From an uncultured Spartobacteria bacterium (GTDB taxonomy: Bacteria; Verrucomicrobiota; Verrucomicrobiia; Chthoniobacterales; Terrimicrobiaceae), in contig CALCJD010000087.1 in NCBI GenBank assembly GCA_937960895.1, positions 32,870-96,869 of the forward strand: DNA of 64,000 nt, written 5' to 3'. Of the stretch, positions 18,550-27,900 are shown in pieces. Below the pieces are notes generated by a model. That model had not been told where the DNA came from, searched no databases, and saw only the letters and a program-made list of their open reading frames with translations. A program made the position numbers and the translations under genes. Numbering within the stretch: the stretch's first letter is position 1; each line of letters begins with the position of its first letter.

Positions 18550-20100
18550 ATGACCGCCCTGCGCTATTACACTCCGCCGGATACGTTTCTAAACCGCAGC
18601 CTCGATTGCGACCTCTGCATCTACGGCGGCACCTCCGGGGGCATTGCGGCCGCCGTGACGGCGCGTCGTCTGGGCCTGAGCGTGGTTGTGCTTGAGCAGA
18701 GCGGTCATGTCGGCGGCATGACCGCCGGCGGGCTGAGTCTGACCGACATCGGCAACAAGCAGGCCATCGGCGGGATTTCCCGGGAATTTTACCGCCGTGT
18801 CGGCGCCCATTACGGTGTGCCGGAGCACTGGCGGTTTGAGCCGCATGTGGCGGAGGGCGTCTTTCAGGACTGGATCCGGGAGGAAAACATCGAGATTTTT
18901 TACCGGACGTTCCTCGCGGACGTGGAGCTGCGGGACGGCCGGATCGTCGGTCTCCGCACCGAGAACGGCCTTGAGGTCCGCGCCCGCATGTATCTCGACT
19001 GCTCCTACGAAGGCGATCTCATGGCGGCCGCCCGGGTGAGCCACACCATCGGACGCGAGTCGAACGCCCAATACGGGGAAACCCTCAACGGGGCGCAGGT
19101 GCGTGACAAACACCAGTTTGAGCTGCCGGTGGATCCCTATGTGGTGGAGGGCGATCCCTCCAGCGGACTGCTGCCCGGCATCGAACCGGGCGAGCCGGTG
19201 ATCGGCGCCGGCGACCACCGCCTGCAGGCCTACAATTTCCGGCTCTGTCTGTCGAACAACCCCGCCAACCAGCTTCCCATCACAAAGCCGGAGGGATACG
19301 ACCGCGCGCATTACGAACTGCTGGCCCGCTATGTGCGCGCCGGCTATGTCCCGAAGTTCCAGAAATTCGACAAACTCGAAAACGGGAAGGTGGACATGAA
19401 CAATCACGGCGCCTTCTCCACCGATTTCATCGGCGCCAACCACGGTTTTCCCACGGCGTCCTATGCGGAGCGGGAGAAAATTTTCCAGGCCCACGTGGCG
19501 CACGTCAAAGGACTGCTGTGGTTCTGGAAACAGGATCCCGACATGCCGCGCGAGTTTCAGGAGCCGTTTCAGGACTGGGGCTGGGCGGCGGATGAATTCA
19601 CGGACTGCGGCGGGTTTCCGCATGCGCTTTACATCCGCGAGGCGCGGCGTCTGGTGGGCGACGTGGTCATGACCGAGCACCATTGCACGGGCGCGCAGGT
19701 GGCCTCCGAATCGGTGGGCCTCGCGGCCTACACGATGGACTCCCACAACTGCCGGCGTTTTGTGCGCGACGGACGGGTGCTCAATGAAGGCGACGTGCAG
19801 GTGCCCGCCGGTCCGCCATTCCCGATCTCCTATCGCGCCCTCATTCCGCGGCGCGGGGAATGTCGGAACCTTTTCATCCCCTTCTGCCTCTCGGCCTCGC
19901 ACATCGCCTTCGGATCCATCCGCATGGAGCCCGTCTTCATGATCCTCGGCGAATCCTGTGTGCATGCCGCCCGGCTGGCGATTGAAAGGGGCGTTTCCGT
20001 GCAGGACGTGCCCTACGAAGACCTGCGCTCCGCGCTGCTGGCCGCGGGACAAAAGCTGGACTCCATCCCGAAGGCGGCCGACCTGCAGAGCGGCGAATAA
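18550..20100 (+). CDS. FAD-dependent oxidoreductase (FAD_oxidored family)
   Basis: A 516-residue flavoenzyme. The N terminus has the dinucleotide-binding motif CDLCIYGGTSGGIAAAVTARR, followed by VVLEQSGHVGGMTAGGLSLTD, typical of the PF12831-type group found in Verrucomicrobiota and Planctomycetota glycan clusters. Later blocks include MYLDCSYEGDLMAAA, HCTGAQVASESVGLAAYTMDSH and PFCLSASHIAFGSIRMEPVFM. The substrate is not known; such proteins are annotated as putative sugar or xanthan-lyase-associated oxidoreductases. No signal peptide. The 179-bp gap to the sulfatase gene (20101-20279) has no gene. Confidence 0.85.
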   Translation: MTALRYYTPPDTFLNRSLDCDLCIYGGTSGGIAAAVTARRLGLSVVVLEQSGHVGGMTAGGLSLTDIGNKQAIGGISREFYRRVGAHYGVPEHWRFEPHVAEGVFQDWIREENIEIFYRTFLADVELRDGRIVGLRTENGLEVRARMYLDCSYEGDLMAAARVSHTIGRESNAQYGETLNGAQVRDKHQFELPVDPYVVEGDPSSGLLPGIEPGEPVIGAGDHRLQAYNFRLCLSNNPANQLPITKPEGYDRAHYELLARYVRAGYVPKFQKFDKLENGKVDMNNHGAFSTDFIGANHGFPTASYAEREKIFQAHVAHVKGLLWFWKQDPDMPREFQEPFQDWGWAADEFTDCGGFPHALYIREARRLVGDVVMTEHHCTGAQVASESVGLAAYTMDSHNCRRFVRDGRVLNEGDVQVPAGPPFPISYRALIPRRGECRNLFIPFCLSASHIAFGSIRMEPVFMILGESCVHAARLAIERGVSVQDVPYEDLRSALLAAGQKLDSIPKAADLQSGE

Positions 20101-20279
20101 TTCCGCCGTCGGGGACGGCGTCCGTTCCCCTTCCGGACGATCCCCCGGTTCGCCCCGGAATCCGTGCAGCCAGGACCTTCCTCCGGGAGGCCCCAAGGGG
20201 GGACGGTTCATCGACAGGTTTTTCCATTTCCGCGGGGCCGCTTTTTGTCGAAGCTGCCATTTTCCCATCTCCGATTCGC

Positions 20280-21566
20280 ATGAACATCCTCTTTTTGATG
20301 GCGGATGAATTCCGCTTTGATGCCGCCGGGTTCGCGGGCAACCCGGTCGCCCGAACGCCCCATCTGGACCGTCTGGCCTCCGGGGCGCGGATTTTCGAAA
20401 ACGCCCACACGCCTTCCCCGGTCTGCGTGCCGGCCCGTCAGTGCCTGGCCACGGGAAAATACGCCCATCAAATCGGCTGCGAGCGTTTCGGCGAGGACAT
20501 CGCCCCCGGTTCGCAAACCTTCGCCCGGTGGTTCACCGAACACGGCTATTACACGGTGGCCTGCGGCAAACTGCACCATCGCGGTCCGGATCAGATGCAG
20601 GGATGGATGCACCGCATCGGCGCCGAAACCGCCGTGCGGTGGCCGGAACGGTATGCGGACCGCAGTCAGATCGGACGCCGCAAATGGGCCGGTGCCGCGG
20701 ACCTGCACCAGGCGGGGGCGGGGGTGTCCCCCCTCGGCATTCACGATGACTACACCGTCCGCGGCGTTGCCGACTTTCTGCGCATGCAGCCGCTCTATGC
20801 GGTTCCGACGGACATTCCGCTTTTTCTGATGGTGAGTTTCCAGCAGCCGCATTTCCCGCTTCTCACCGAACCCGGGCTGCTCGCCCACTACCGGGAGCGG
20901 GTGCCGGTGTATTGGGACGAACCGCGGGCCGGTCATCCGTATCTCGACAAGGGCCGGTTGGGCCCGGAGGAAGGCGTCACCGAGGAGGACGTCCGCCGCG
21001 CCACCGCCGCCTATTACGGCATGGTGGAACAGACCGACCGCCGCATCGGCGAGGTACTGCGCGCCCTGGAGGAGGCCGGTCACAACCTCGACGAGTGGAC
21101 GATCATTTTCACCTCCGACCACGGCGAGATGCTGGGCCAGCATGGCGTGTGGGAAAAACGGAAGTTTTACGACGCCAGCGTGAAGGTACCCCTTTTTGTG
21201 CGGGGTCCCGGTGTTCCCCCGGGGCGGTCCGACACGCTTTGCAATCTGGTGGACCTTTTCCCCACCCTCACCGCCCTCGCCGGACTGCCCACGCCGGAGG
21301 ATCTGCCGGGGGAAAACCTATTTGCCCCGACGCGGCGCGAGGTCACCTTCAGCCAGTACCACGGACAGGAATTCATGGTTCGGGAAGGACGGTGGAAATA
21401 CCTCCGGTTTCCCGGGGCCGACGAGGTGCTCTTCGACCTCGGGACCGATCCGGCGGAGCGGGTCAACCGGGCCCAGGATCCCGCCTGTGCCGAAACCCTC
21501 GCCGCGCTGCGGGGACGGATGGACGCCTTCCTGGCATCCCCGACTTGCGAAACCGTCCGCCGATGA
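20280..21566 (+). CDS. Type I sulfatase
   Basis: Arylsulfatase-superfamily hydrolase of 428 residues expected to remove sulfate esters from glycans. The active-site motif CVPARQCLATGKY contains the cysteine that must be converted to formylglycine. Metal-binding blocks are LFLMADEFRFD at the N terminus and IFTSDHGEMLGQHG further on, with the Lys/Arg-containing VKVPLFVRGPGVPPG afterwards. The protein starts directly with the first beta strand and has no signal peptide, so it appears to be cytoplasmic; most bacterial glycan sulfatases are exported. It follows the FAD oxidoreductase gene and its stop overlaps a mini-ORF leading to yqgE. Confidence 0.92.
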   Translation: MNILFLMADEFRFDAAGFAGNPVARTPHLDRLASGARIFENAHTPSPVCVPARQCLATGKYAHQIGCERFGEDIAPGSQTFARWFTEHGYYTVACGKLHHRGPDQMQGWMHRIGAETAVRWPERYADRSQIGRRKWAGAADLHQAGAGVSPLGIHDDYTVRGVADFLRMQPLYAVPTDIPLFLMVSFQQPHFPLLTEPGLLAHYRERVPVYWDEPRAGHPYLDKGRLGPEEGVTEEDVRRATAAYYGMVEQTDRRIGEVLRALEEAGHNLDEWTIIFTSDHGEMLGQHGVWEKRKFYDASVKVPLFVRGPGVPPGRSDTLCNLVDLFPTLTALAGLPTPEDLPGENLFAPTRREVTFSQYHGQEFMVREGRWKYLRFPGADEVLFDLGTDPAERVNRAQDPACAETLAALRGRMDAFLASPTCETVRR

Positions 21567-21586
21567 GCAATGTAGGGAATCGATGA
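21563..21586 (+). other. Seven-codon mini-ORF bridging sulfatase and yqgE
   Basis: An ATG overlapping the sulfatase stop (ATGA at 21563-21566) opens a frame encoding MSNVGNR that ends in a TGA which itself overlaps the yqgE ATG (ATGA at 21583-21586). The ten bases CGATGAGCAA occur at both junctions, 20 bp apart, as though the gene junction had been duplicated. The mini-ORF probably serves ribosome re-initiation, or is a duplication remnant, more than a useful peptide. Confidence 0.4.
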
Positions 21587-22143
21587 GCAAGTACGAACCG
21601 AGGGTGGGCAACCTGACCGGCTCCCTCCTCGTCGCCCACCCGAATCTGCTGGATCCCAATTTTCGCCGGACGATTCTGTTTCTGTCGCATCACAGCGCGG
21701 ACGAGGGCGCCATCGGCCTCATCCTGAACCGGCCCCTGAGAAAAACCTTCGGCGAAGCCCTGAAGCAAAAGGGCCCTCCTCACCTGGAGGAGATCGGTTT
21801 GTATTACGGAGGACCGGTCAGTCTGGATCACATCACCATCGCCAGCCTGCAATGGCGCACCGATCCCGCCGAGGTGGCCTTTCAAAGTTTCATGGGCAAC
21901 GTGGAAAACATCCAGATCCACGCCGAGTGGCGCACCGGACTCCGCGCCTTTGTCGGTTATGCCGGATGGAGCCAGGGCCAGCTCGAAAGTGAAATCGCCC
22001 AGAATGCCTGGCTGGTGCTCTCCCCGACCCGGGAGCTCATTGAGATGCGGGATCCCGACAATGCCTGGAAGGACGTCATGCGTCAGGCGGGTCCGCACCT
22101 GCGTCTCCTCGCCGAGGCGCCGGACGATCCGGAGCTGAACTGA
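21583..22143 (+). CDS. yqgE: YqgE/AlgH family protein
   Basis: A protein of 186 residues of the UPF0301/DUF179 family, whose biochemical role is not settled. It shows the family marks: GSLLVAHPNLLDPNFRRTILFLSHH, GAIGLILNRPL, LYYGGPVSLDH, FVGYAGWSQGQLESEI and the NAWL near the C terminus. The ATG at 21583 follows a GTAGGGA ribosome site with 4-5 bases of spacing; the open frame extends far upstream over the sulfatase gene and is a shadow there. Confidence 0.9.
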   Translation: MSKYEPRVGNLTGSLLVAHPNLLDPNFRRTILFLSHHSADEGAIGLILNRPLRKTFGEALKQKGPPHLEEIGLYYGGPVSLDHITIASLQWRTDPAEVAFQSFMGNVENIQIHAEWRTGLRAFVGYAGWSQGQLESEIAQNAWLVLSPTRELIEMRDPDNAWKDVMRQAGPHLRLLAEAPDDPELN

Positions 22144-22194
22144 GCCGCAGATTCTTCTTCACGCCGGCCCCGGACCCACTAAATTGGCCGCTTC

Positions 22195-22638
22195 ATGCAA
22201 ACGACGCTCGTTCTTTTGAAACCCGATTGTATTGCCGGCCGGAAGGTCGGTGAAGTCATCAAGCGCTTCGAAGAAGCCGGCTTTCAGATCCGCGGATGCA
22301 AGATGTTCCAGGCCAACAAGGAGCTTCTCAAGGAACATTACGCCCACATCGCCGACAAGCCCTTCTTCCCGGAAGTCGAAGCCTTCATGCAGTCGACCCC
22401 GATCATCGCCCTGGCCCTGGCCGGCGAAAACGCGGTCGAAAAGGTGCGCGCCATCATTGGACCCACGGATTCCAAGAAGGCCGAAAAAGGCACCGTGCGC
22501 GGCGATTTCGGGGTGGACGTGATGGTCAACATCGTGCACGCCTCCGACTCTCCGGAGAACGCCGAGATTGAGCTCAAGCGCTTCTTCCAGCCCGGCGAGT
22601 TGTTCGCCTACGAGATGCGCTACGTCACCTCGGCGTAG
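22195..22638 (+). CDS. ndk: Nucleoside diphosphate kinase
   Basis: Cytoplasmic enzyme that transfers gamma-phosphate among nucleoside triphosphates and diphosphates. The 147-residue length and the N-terminal TTLVLLKPDCIAGRKVGEVI are normal. The active-site His lies in NIVHASDSPENAEIE, and GTVRGDFG precedes it. The stop is 16 bp before the lactonase start, so the two may share a transcript. Confidence 0.97.
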   Translation: MQTTLVLLKPDCIAGRKVGEVIKRFEEAGFQIRGCKMFQANKELLKEHYAHIADKPFFPEVEAFMQSTPIIALALAGENAVEKVRAIIGPTDSKKAEKGTVRGDFGVDVMVNIVHASDSPENAEIELKRFFQPGELFAYEMRYVTSA

Positions 22639-22654
22639 TCCGTTCCCCCCCGGA

Positions 22655-23761
22655 ATGAAGTGGCTCACCGCCATTTTTCTTCTCGTTTCCGTCATGAGCG
22701 CCTCCTGTGAATCCCTTCGGTTTTACATCGGAACCTACACCGGCAACACCGGCAGCCGCGGCATTTATTCGGGGCTGCTGGACGCCGACACGGGGGCGCT
22801 CCACGGAATCGACCTGGCGGCGGAAGCCGTCAATCCCTCCTTCCTGGCCGTGGCGCCGGACGGCCGCACCCTCTACGCCGCCGTCGAGGCCGCGAGCGGC
22901 GCGGTCGGCGCCTTCCGGGTCGGGGAAAACGGCCGGCTCACCGCGCTGAACACCGTCCCGTCCGGCGGCGCGGGGGCCTGTCACGTCTCCGTGGACCGCG
23001 CCGGCCGCCACGTTTTTGTCGCAAATTACGGGGGCGGAAACGTCAGCGCCCTGGCCGTGGAGCCCGACGGATCCCTCGGCAAACACTCGGATTTTGTCCA
23101 ATTCAGCGGTTCCGGCCCGCACCCCACCCGACAGAAACAATCCTACGCGCACGCCATCGCCAGCGATGCCGGGGATGAATTTGTCTACGTCTGCGACCTG
23201 GGGTCGGACAAGGTGTGGAGTTTCCGGTTCGACAAGCAGTCCGGAAGCCTCACCGCCACCACGCCGCAAGGTTTCGGTGCGGTCCCCCCCGGCAGCGGAC
23301 CCCGCCATCTGGCGTTTCATCCCAACGGACGCTTCGTCTACGCCAACAACGAAATGGGCCTGAGCGTCACCGCCTTTGCCCGCGAGCCCGCCACGGGGGA
23401 ACTCACCGCATTGGGAACGGTGCCGACTTCGGAAAAGCCCACCGGCCCGTTGGACGGAGTGACCACCGCGGAAATCCTCTGCCATCCCAACGGACGGTGG
23501 CTCTATGTCTCGAGCCGCGGTGACGACCTCATTGCCGTGTATGCCATCGCGGAGGACGGCACCCTCCGCCTGATCGAAAACATTCCTGCGGGAGTGCAGA
23601 TTCCGCGGGGCATGGCCCTGGATCCCACCGGACGCTGGATCGTGGTGGCCGGACAGAAGGACAACCGTGTCACCTCGCTGAAAATCGACGCGGAGACCGG
23701 CCGGTTGACCCCCAGCGGGCATGAGGCCGTGGTCCCGGCGCCGGTGTGTGTGGTTTTCTGA
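22655..23761 (+). CDS. Lactonase family protein (6-phosphogluconolactonase-like, beta-propeller)
   Basis: A 368-residue seven-bladed beta-propeller of the YbhE/Pgl lactonase family: RFYIGTYTGNTGSRGIY at the start, GAGACHVSVDRAGRHVFVANYGGGNVS, YAHAIASDAGDEFVYVCDLG, and GSGPRHLAFHPNGRFVYANNE. The His, Asp/Glu and Arg in these loops match those of the active-site pocket. An N-terminal signal peptide (MKWLTAIFLLVSVMSASC) points to export, so the substrate may be a periplasmic lactone and not 6-phosphogluconolactone. The Cys after SAS might be a lipid anchor, although the lipobox is weak. ATG at 22655 was chosen for the signal peptide; the frame extends upstream over ndk. Confidence 0.85.
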   Translation: MKWLTAIFLLVSVMSASCESLRFYIGTYTGNTGSRGIYSGLLDADTGALHGIDLAAEAVNPSFLAVAPDGRTLYAAVEAASGAVGAFRVGENGRLTALNTVPSGGAGACHVSVDRAGRHVFVANYGGGNVSALAVEPDGSLGKHSDFVQFSGSGPHPTRQKQSYAHAIASDAGDEFVYVCDLGSDKVWSFRFDKQSGSLTATTPQGFGAVPPGSGPRHLAFHPNGRFVYANNEMGLSVTAFAREPATGELTALGTVPTSEKPTGPLDGVTTAEILCHPNGRWLYVSSRGDDLIAVYAIAEDGTLRLIENIPAGVQIPRGMALDPTGRWIVVAGQKDNRVTSLKIDAETGRLTPSGHEAVVPAPVCVVF

Positions 23762-23785
23762 CCCGGCGCCGCGCGCGGCCATCGC

Positions 23786-24397
23786 TCAGAGACTCCGGCG
23801 ATAATCCAGGATGGCGCGGGCGATCTGCGCCGCCACGCGGTCGCGATACACGGCGCTGCCGGCGCGCCGGGCATCCCCGGGATTGGTGAGAAAGCCGCAT
23901 TCAACCAGCACCGCCGGATTCCGGTTTTTGCGCAGCACGTAGAACCCGCGCATTTTGACCCCCCGGTCGGTTGCGGGGGAAACTTTCATCAGATTGCGCT
24001 GGATGCGCCACGCCAGCGGCAGGCCGCTCCTGTTGGCGAAAGTTTCGATGCCGTCCGCACCCCGGCGCGGCGCCGAATTGTAATGAATGCTCACGAAAAT
24101 CGCACGGCGCTGGCGATTGGAAACGGCCACCCGGTCCGGCAGCGGGACAAAGACATCGCTGGACCGGGTCATGACGACCCGCAGGCCGGCCTGCTGAAGA
24201 TAGTTTTTCAACCGCCGCGCGGTGTCCAGGGCCACTCCTTTTTCCGGAATGATGTTGGAGGGAATGCCGCCGCGATCGTGTCCGCCATGTCCCGCATCCA
24301 CCACCACCGTGGTGAACGGCGCCGCCCAGACGGAAACCGGCACGAGCAGAAGTGCGGCGCAACGGATCAGGATGCGGGAAAGGCAAAATTTCGGCAT
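23786..24397 (-). CDS. N-acetylmuramoyl-L-alanine amidase (Amidase_3)
   Basis: Zinc enzyme that cuts the amide bond between muramic acid and the stem peptide. The 203-residue protein has a signal peptide (ILIRCAALLLVPVSVWAAPF) and is then essentially one catalytic domain: VVVDAGHGGHDRGG (His), IIPEKGVALD (Glu), FVSIHYNSAPRRGADGIETF (His), and VECGFLTNPGDA (Glu). The ATG at 24397 gives the signal peptide; earlier in-frame starts overlap the neighbouring gene. No LysM or AMIN domain is attached. It is downstream of the second metal operon on the same strand, 76 bp away. Confidence 0.92.
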   Translation of the reverse strand: MPKFCLSRILIRCAALLLVPVSVWAAPFTTVVVDAGHGGHDRGGIPSNIIPEKGVALDTARRLKNYLQQAGLRVVMTRSSDVFVPLPDRVAVSNRQRRAIFVSIHYNSAPRRGADGIETFANRSGLPLAWRIQRNLMKVSPATDRGVKMRGFYVLRKNRNPAVLVECGFLTNPGDARRAGSAVYRDRVAAQIARAILDYRRSL

Positions 24398-24473
24398 GGG
24401 AACAGGCTGCTTTTTCGAGCCTGCACAAGAAACGGCCCCGAGGCCAGTTTGTTCGGGTTCCCCGACCCGACGA

Positions 24474-24914
24474 TCAGTGCGCGTGATCGCAGGTGCAGGC
24501 GTATTCGGCCAGCCTGCAGCCGGGACACTCGGCGAGATTGAGATGAAACTTTTCCACCACGGCCCTGGCACCGGGCGCCGTCCTGATCTGCACGACCACG
24601 GGGAGGTCGTTTCCTTCGGGAAGGGCCCGGTCGGAAATGAGCGTGTTGCCGGCGGGGACGAAGGTCAGTTTGACGGGGGCCGAGCGGTCGCCGGTGATGA
24701 CGGACACAACCTGGTCCGCGGGGACGATCACGTTGCCGTCGGCTCCGAGGAAGGTGATCCGGACCTTGCGGTCCCCGGTGACAAAAAACTCGGCGTTCGG
24801 CTGCACCTTTGTCAGCAGCCGTCCCCCATTGGGGCCGGCCTTTTTGTCCGAGGCATGGAGGGTGAACGCCGTTGTCAGAACGGCCGCGAGGAGGATGAAC
24901 AGGTGGTTTTTCAT
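24474..24914 (-). CDS. Periplasmic protein with Cys/His metal-binding tail, part of RND operon
   Basis: A 146-residue exported protein (signal MKNHLFILLAAVLTTAFTLHA). The middle consists of beta strands such as VRITFLGADGNVIVPADQVVSVITG and PVVVQIRTAPGARAV. The C terminus is CPGCRLAEYACTCDHAH, which offers four Cys and two His for metal. An ATG at 24932 overlaps the czcA-type stop as ATGA and would add six residues before the chosen start; either start leaves the signal peptide intact. Its place directly after the RND pump suggests a metallochaperone or metal sensor in the periplasm, which is inference. Confidence 0.75.
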   Translation of the reverse strand: MKNHLFILLAAVLTTAFTLHASDKKAGPNGGRLLTKVQPNAEFFVTGDRKVRITFLGADGNVIVPADQVVSVITGDRSAPVKLTFVPAGNTLISDRALPEGNDLPVVVQIRTAPGARAVVEKFHLNLAECPGCRLAEYACTCDHAH

Positions 24915-24928
24915 CGATAATTGGGAAA

Positions 24929-27900
24929 TCATTGGGCGGCCGCAGCCTGACGGGCCAGCGCCCGGCGGGCCGCCTTTCCGGCGAAGTGGAAAAAGACGAG
25001 GGGGGTGATGAGAAAATCGAGAAGCGTCGAGGAAACCAATCCGCCCACGATGACCACGGCCACGGGGTGGAGGATTTCCCGTCCGGGCAGGTCGCCCGCC
25101 AGCACAAACGGCAGCAGGGCGATGCCCGCCGCCAGGGCCGTCATGAGCACCGGGACCATGCGTTCCAGCGTGCCGCGTTCGACCATGCGGCGGCTGAAGG
25201 TTTCGCCCTCGTGTTTCATGAGGTGCAGGTAGTGGGAAATCATCATGATCCCGTTGCGCGCCGCAATGCCGCCCACGGCGATGAATCCCACCAGGGTGGC
25301 GATGCTGATGTTGTCGACGAGCAGCCGGGTCAGAACCAAACCGCCCAAAAGCGCCAGGGGAATGTTGAGCAAAACCTGCAGGGCCAGCGAAAGACTTCGG
25401 AAATAGCCCTGCAGCAGAAGAACAATCACCACAAGGACCACGGCGCCCAGAACAAGAATCCGGCGCGACGCCTCGTTGCGGGCCTGGAACTCGCCTTCGT
25501 AGGTCACGAAATACCCCTCGGGCAGCTTCACCTCCCGGCTCACGCGTTCGGCCAGTTCGCTCACGAGCCGTCCCGCATCGCGCACCGCGGGCCGGATGGC
25601 TACCGTGAAACGCCGCTCTCCGTTCTCGCGCAGGATCCCGTTCGGCCCGCGGGCTTCGCGGACATCCGCCACCGCGGAAAGCGGCACCCGCCGCCCCTCC
25701 CCCACTTCGACGGGAAGACCGGCGATGCGGTCGGGCGAGTCCCGCCAGGACAGGGGCAGACGCATCACCAGATGGACCGAACGCTCGCCGTCCCGCAGTT
25801 CACCGATCCGCCGGCCTCCCAGAAGCGCGCTGAGCTGATCGTTCAACGCCCCCGGCGTCACCCCGTAGGCGGCGGCACGGTCACGGTCCGGCTCGATGCG
25901 CAGTTGCGGAATGGTCGCCTGTTGATCAAGCCGGGCATCCTCAAAACCGGGGAGGGTTTTGGCGATGTCCCGGATTTGCGTTCCGATGCGCCGCAGCACC
26001 TCGAGGTCCGGACCGAAGACCTTGACGGCCACCGGTGCGGAAACGCCGCTGAGCATGTGTCCGATGCGATCCGCCAGAGGTCCGCTGACGGCGGCAAAGA
26101 CGCCGGGCATCGATTGGACCCGGCTTTTCAGATCGGCGAGAATTTCCTTCCGGCTGCGGCCGGACACCCCCTCGCGAAAATCCACGTCGAATTCGGCGGT
26201 TGACACCGGCACGACATGATCGCCCCGTTCGGCCCGCCCCACCCGGCGGCCCACCTTGGCCACTTCCGGCACGGAAAGGATCTGTTCCTCGATGACGTCG
26301 CAGATCCGGTTCATTTCCTCCAGGGACGTGCCCGGCGACGAGGTCACGGCGACAAGCGCGGTTTGTTCCCTGAACGCCGGCAGAAAATCCTTGCCCATTT
26401 TCACGTAGAGCGAAAACGCGCCCAGCAGGACGACAACCAGAACCGCCAGGACGGGAATCGGATGGTCGAGTCCGATGCGCAGGGCGGTGTGTTTCAGGAG
26501 CGTTTTCAAATGGCGCACCAGCCAGCCGTCACCGTGATTCTTCCCGGGACGCGGCTGAAGCAGGAAGGAACACAGCACCGGAATGAGGGTCAGCGAAACG
26601 AGGAAGGACGCCGTCATGCTCACAATCGTCGCCACGGCAATGGGCGCAAAAAGCCGCCCCTCCAACCCCGTCAAACCCAGCAACGGCACGAAGACCAGAA
26701 CGATCAGCACGGTGGCGTAAAAGATCGAACTGCGCACCTCCGACGAGGCGGCGGCAATGACCTCGATCCCCGGCCGCGGAGACGGCAGCGCCGCGTTTTC
26801 CCGGAGCCGGCGGAAGACGTTTTCCACATCGACGATGGCATCGTCCACCACCATGCCGATGGCCACGGCAAGGCCTCCGAGGGTCATGGAATTGACCGTG
26901 ATCCCGAAGAACCGGAAGGTCAGCATCGTGATGGCGAAGCTCATGGGAATGGCCAGGAGAGTGATGAAGGTGGTGCGCAGGTTCAGCAGAAACAGAAACA
27001 GCACCACGGTCACCATCACCGCCGCTTCGACAATGGCGCGGCACAGATTGCCGATGGCCTGATTGATGAAGGTTTCCTGCTGAAAAAGGACCACCGTCTG
27101 AACGCCCTCCGGCAGGGCGGGCTGAAGTTCCCGCAGGGCGGACTTGACCTCGGCGGTCAGTCTGCGGGTGTCGAAGCCGGGCGACTTGGTCACCGACATG
27201 ATGACGCCGGGGGTGGAAGTTTTTTCGGGAGCCAGGCTCACGCTTGCGTCGCCGCGCATGGGCTCGAGCCCCCAGGTCACCGCGGCCACGTCCGCGATGG
27301 TAATCGGCCGGTCCCCCGCCTTCCGGATCACCGTGCGCCCAATGGCCTCGAGGTCCGTGGTCATGGCCAGATTGCGAATCATGATCTCCCTCGGACCCGT
27401 TTCGAGAAACCCGCCGGTGGTCGTGCCGGCCGCGGCGGCGGCGGCATTTTCCAGTTCCGAGAATCCGATCCCATAAGCCTGCATCCGGTGCGGATCCGGC
27501 TGAATTTCCACCTGCTTGATCCCCCCGCCCATGTTGAGGACCTCGGCAACCCCGGGAAGGCTTTGCAGCCGGCGTTTCACCGTCCAGTCGGCGATGGTCC
27601 GCACCTCACTCGGCGTCAGATAACCCGGCTGTCCGGGCGGGATGGTGCAGCGCACGCCCACGAGAAGAATTTCCCCCATCAGCGAAGCCACCGGAGTCAG
27701 CACCGGCCGGACCCCCTCGGGCATCCGCTCGCGTGCGGACTGCAGCCGTTCCTGCACGAGGAGGCGATTCCGGTGGATGTCGGAGCCCCAGTTGAACTCC
27801 GCGTAGATGAGCGACAGGGCGACGTCGGAATTGGAACGCAGCCGGGTGAGTCCCGGTGTGCCAAGCAGGGCGCTTTCCAGCGGTTGGGTCACGCGGCTTT

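Noticed and set aside
20101..20279. Terminator or small gene between FAD oxidoreductase and sulfatase
   Set aside because: Only a short CCTCC/GGAGG palindrome is present and no plausible frame.
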